A DNA stretch of 43,551 nucleotides from assembly GCA_018436595.1 (NCBI GenBank), contig JAHDLC010000032.1, positions 1-43,551 on the forward strand, given 5' to 3'. Positions within the stretch are counted from its first letter, which is position 1; each line of letters starts with the position of its first letter. The position numbers and the translations under genes were made by a program. The notes under the pieces were generated by a model. It did not search any database, had not been told where the DNA came from, and saw only the letters and a program-made list of their open reading frames with translations. Origin of the DNA: Synergistaceae bacterium (GTDB lineage Bacteria > Synergistota > Synergistia > Synergistales > Aminobacteriaceae). Of this stretch, positions 41,962 through 43,551 are shown in pieces.

Positions 41962-42357
41962 TTGGTTCTCCTATTCTTAAACCAAACTTAAAACTAATCG
42001 GAGGAGCATGGTGTTATCCGCTTAATGCAAGTGTTAGAATGCACACTTAAACCTGTCCACTTCCAAGCTCTGAAGGAGCATGGATACTGCGGTCATTTTT
42101 CCTCCTGAATCCTTCTTCATGGTACTTTTCGTCCGCGGTCTTGCCTCTGAGACTCCCTTGCCTTAAGAAAACATGACGAACAGCAAAATGATTAAGCTTG
42201 TCACTTCCTCACAAGTTCGCTCGTAAGACACGTTCTCAGGGTGCGGAAGCCTCCAAATTATTAGTCGTCAGACAATTGCAAGTTTTTTAACGATCGCATT
42301 AATCGGAGAGCAAAAGGAGTATAAAGCGGTGCTTTAGGAAGCCTTCGTTGAACCCAA
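41962..42357. other. 396-bp intergenic region in the island
   Basis: AT-rich and without a supported gene. It should contain the promoter of the SIR2-HerA operon. Seen: an inverted repeat AAGTGT (42029-42034)/ACACTT (42043-42048), and two copies of GGAGCATGG (42003-42011 and 42073-42081). A minus-strand open stretch ending at about 42045 (reading KTADEKYHEEGFRRKNDRS) has no start codon or ribosome binding site and may be a gene remnant; unrecognised. Confidence 0.4.
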
Positions 42358-42528
42358 TCATGGTTTCTTGGGCGGTGGACTCGGAAAGTCAACAGGTTTC
42401 GCTTCACTTGCCGTTGATTGATAATTGTTCGTCACACTTTCTCCCGCCTGATTATTTGGCTTAGGTATGGGCTGGTAACCTTTTTTTAATGGCTGGTAAC
42501 CTTCCTCTATTTTTTTCTTGTCAGTCAT
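42358..42528 (-). CDS. 56-residue protein with YQP repeats, unknown function
   Basis: Small gene found by direct translation. The ATG at 42526-42528 follows AAGGAGG by 5 bases, an excellent site. The protein starts MTDKKKIEEGYQPLKK, repeats the GYQP unit (GYQPLKK, GYQPIPK) and ends in a Pro-rich tail (FPSPPPKKP). It is probably disordered. It overlaps the end of the membrane-protein gene by 8 bases, so the two are coupled. No family known to me. Confidence 0.7.
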   Translation of the reverse strand: MTDKKKIEEGYQPLKKGYQPIPKPNNQAGESVTNNYQSTASEAKPVDFPSPPPKKP

Positions 42529-43129
42529 GATTGCCTCCTTGTTCTATGGTGAAGAGTTCAATGGAAATAATCTCCGGGGTCAATATAATGATTCCCGCTG
42601 TATCATTTCTCTTTCTTTCAAATCCACCATCATTATTTACAACCCAGGCCTCTTCAAGATATAGTTGCTCAGGAGCAGGTGCACTTGATGCAAAAGATGA
42701 ACTATCGTAAAGACCTGCGATCTGTTTGCCATCTTTTAGCGTAACAATAACCCAATATGGCTTTCGTTGGCTAAATACGTAATCCCATGGCTTTCCTGTT
42801 GGGTGAGGCATTATCGATTGGAAGCATTGAGTTGTACGCAATTTCTTAAAAACCAATACCCACGCGACCGGGGCTATCAAAAATACAATTACATAGAAAA
42901 GAATGTAAAAATTTGGGAATTTGGTTTTTACCTGATGTATTTCCACCACAGAGATAGGCCAAAACAGCAGAGCGTAGTTGACACAACTGTACGCAATTGC
43001 GTCGATTAGTTGTTTTGTTGATTCCTTCGGGGTCGACGCAAGGAGGAGTTCATAAGTCTTCAGGCTAACAAAACCTGGAATTACAAACGCAATAAATAAG
43101 AACATTTTATCGGTTCCCCAAATATCCAT
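42521..43129 (-). CDS. DUF6338-like membrane protein
   Basis: 202 residues from the ATG at 43127-43129, which has GGAGG 5 bases upstream (an earlier TTG overlaps that site). Three membrane segments (about 9-28, 45-66, 76-97), then a cytoplasmic domain with YWVIVTLKDGKQIAGLYDSSS, PEQLYLEEAWVV and TAGIIILTPEIISIELF, a pattern I associate with the DUF6338 family. Function unknown. AT-rich like its neighbours. It may be the membrane part of the island or an independent passenger. Confidence 0.7.
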   Translation of the reverse strand: MDIWGTDKMFLFIAFVIPGFVSLKTYELLLASTPKESTKQLIDAIAYSCVNYALLFWPISVVEIHQVKTKFPNFYILFYVIVFLIAPVAWVLVFKKLRTTQCFQSIMPHPTGKPWDYVFSQRKPYWVIVTLKDGKQIAGLYDSSSFASSAPAPEQLYLEEAWVVNNDGGFERKRNDTAGIIILTPEIISIELFTIEQGGNHD

Positions 43130-43194
43130 TATTGCCTCCAAATAAATACAAAAAAGATAAATATATAAATTTAGTTTATTTATTAAAAATTTCT

Positions 43195-43344
43195 ACCCAT
43201 AACACAACTGGAAAACACGGCGAAACTGAGCCACCCGCGCGGAGTGTTAGAGCCACCGGCGCGCCGGCACGGAGCCGGTCAGAGCGAACTCCTGTAAGAT
43301 CGAATTACCGTCGGAAGACGGAATTTATCTCAGGAGGTATTCAA
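43195..43344. mobile_element. Left end of an IS21-family element
   Basis: The GC content rises sharply here. GAGCCACC-type repeats at 43228-43235 and 43250-43257 (22 bp apart, each followed by a CGCG-rich stretch) resemble the multiple terminal repeats of IS21 elements. The exact end and target duplication are not determinable because the other end is outside the window. Confidence 0.55.
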
Positions 43345-43551
43345 TTGTCAGATTTTCTCACCATTGTCCGGGCCGTTTACAGCGGCCTGAGTCAGCGCAA
43401 GGTCGCCGCTACGCACGGGGTGTCCAGAAACACGGTGTCGCTGTATCTGCGTAAGGCGCGGGATCAAGGCTGGCTCACCCTGAAAGACCTGGACGCATTG
43501 GACGACACCGCCGTGACGCAAGGCTTGCTGCAAATCACCGCCCCGTCCCGA
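43345..43551 (+). CDS. istA: IS21-family transposase IstA, N-terminal part (partial)
   Basis: Starts at a TTG 7 bases after AGGAGG and reads through the window edge for 69 residues. It begins with a helix-turn-helix: LSQRKVAATHGVSRNTVSLY is the typical IstA N-terminal DNA-binding segment. IstA is the DDE transposase; the catalytic core and the IstB helper would lie outside the window. Confidence 0.75.
   Translation, partial: MSDFLTIVRAVYSGLSQRKVAATHGVSRNTVSLYLRKARDQGWLTLKDLDALDDTAVTQGLLQITAPSR

Noticed and set aside
42045-42220. Minus-strand open stretch in the island gap reading KTADEKYHEEGFRRKNDRS
   Set aside because: No start codon or ribosome binding site, bounded by a stop just upstream, and no family I recognise; at best a remnant.
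1-43551. tRNA or rRNA genes
   Set aside because: No cloverleaf with conserved T-loop or rRNA segment was seen in the gaps on either strand.

Overview
The window is a stretch of GC-rich bacterial chromosome from a diderm: it carries a Spy-like periplasmic protein, a Cpx-like two-component system and several exported binding proteins. It is rich in carboxylate, peptide and sugar-acid uptake systems (peptide ABC, TRAP and tripartite tricarboxylate transporters) and in anaerobe-style enzymes (split transketolase, SelA-like PLP enzyme, Tm-1-like/PEP hydrolase-like pair). I think an amino-acid or organic-acid fermenting anaerobe of the Synergistota type is the best guess. That is an inference from gene content and protein style; there is no rRNA gene or other marker here that settles it.

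Layout. (1) 1-7180, minus strand: a likely operon of YheO-like regulator, SelA-like PLP enzyme, COG3964-type amidohydrolase, then a peptide-type ABC transporter (binding protein, two permeases, ATPase cut by the window edge). A near-consensus promoter with two operator-like repeats lies at its head. Divergent from it (7277-9090) are a KDPG-type aldolase and a DgoD-like galactonate dehydratase ending in a strong terminator. Together these look like one catabolic locus for an acylated or amino-containing sugar acid. (2) 9170-13873: PIN-like protein, alpha/beta hydrolase, three small exported proteins of unknown role and a PAS-GGDEF diguanylate cyclase. (3) 14020-19339: TRAP transporter operon, a flavodoxin-like oxidoreductase and an IlvD/Edd dehydratase. 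(4) 19815-23223: Tm-1-like protein, PEP hydrolase-like TIM barrel, SRPBCC protein with a Cys-rich tail and an exported unknown protein, flanked on both sides by hairpin-forming intergenic repeats. (5) 24058-31842: GntR regulator with its own promoter and operator, split transketolase, GarR-like reductase, TctCBA transporter and zinc dehydrogenase, closed by a strong terminator. (6) 31918-34994: Spy/CpxP-like protein divergent from a CpxR/CpxA-like pair, with an exact CpxR-type box between them. (7) 35007-38850: YwbE-like protein, YbaK/ProX-like deacylase, release factor 3 and an exported amidinotransferase.

(8) 39065-43551 is visibly more AT-rich and looks acquired. It holds a SIR2-HerA gene pair (a known type of antiphage defence), an untracked 56-residue ORF overlapping a DUF6338-like membrane protein gene, and the left end of an IS21-family element running out of the window. 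This island is the best candidate for an under-described system: SIR2-HerA itself is known, but its association with the DUF6338-like/mini-protein pair is not one I recognise.

Two design features recur. Both the peptide ABC and the TRAP operon place a strong stem-loop between the binding-protein gene and the permease genes, and several regulators start with TTG or GTG codons chosen here by ribosome binding site spacing.
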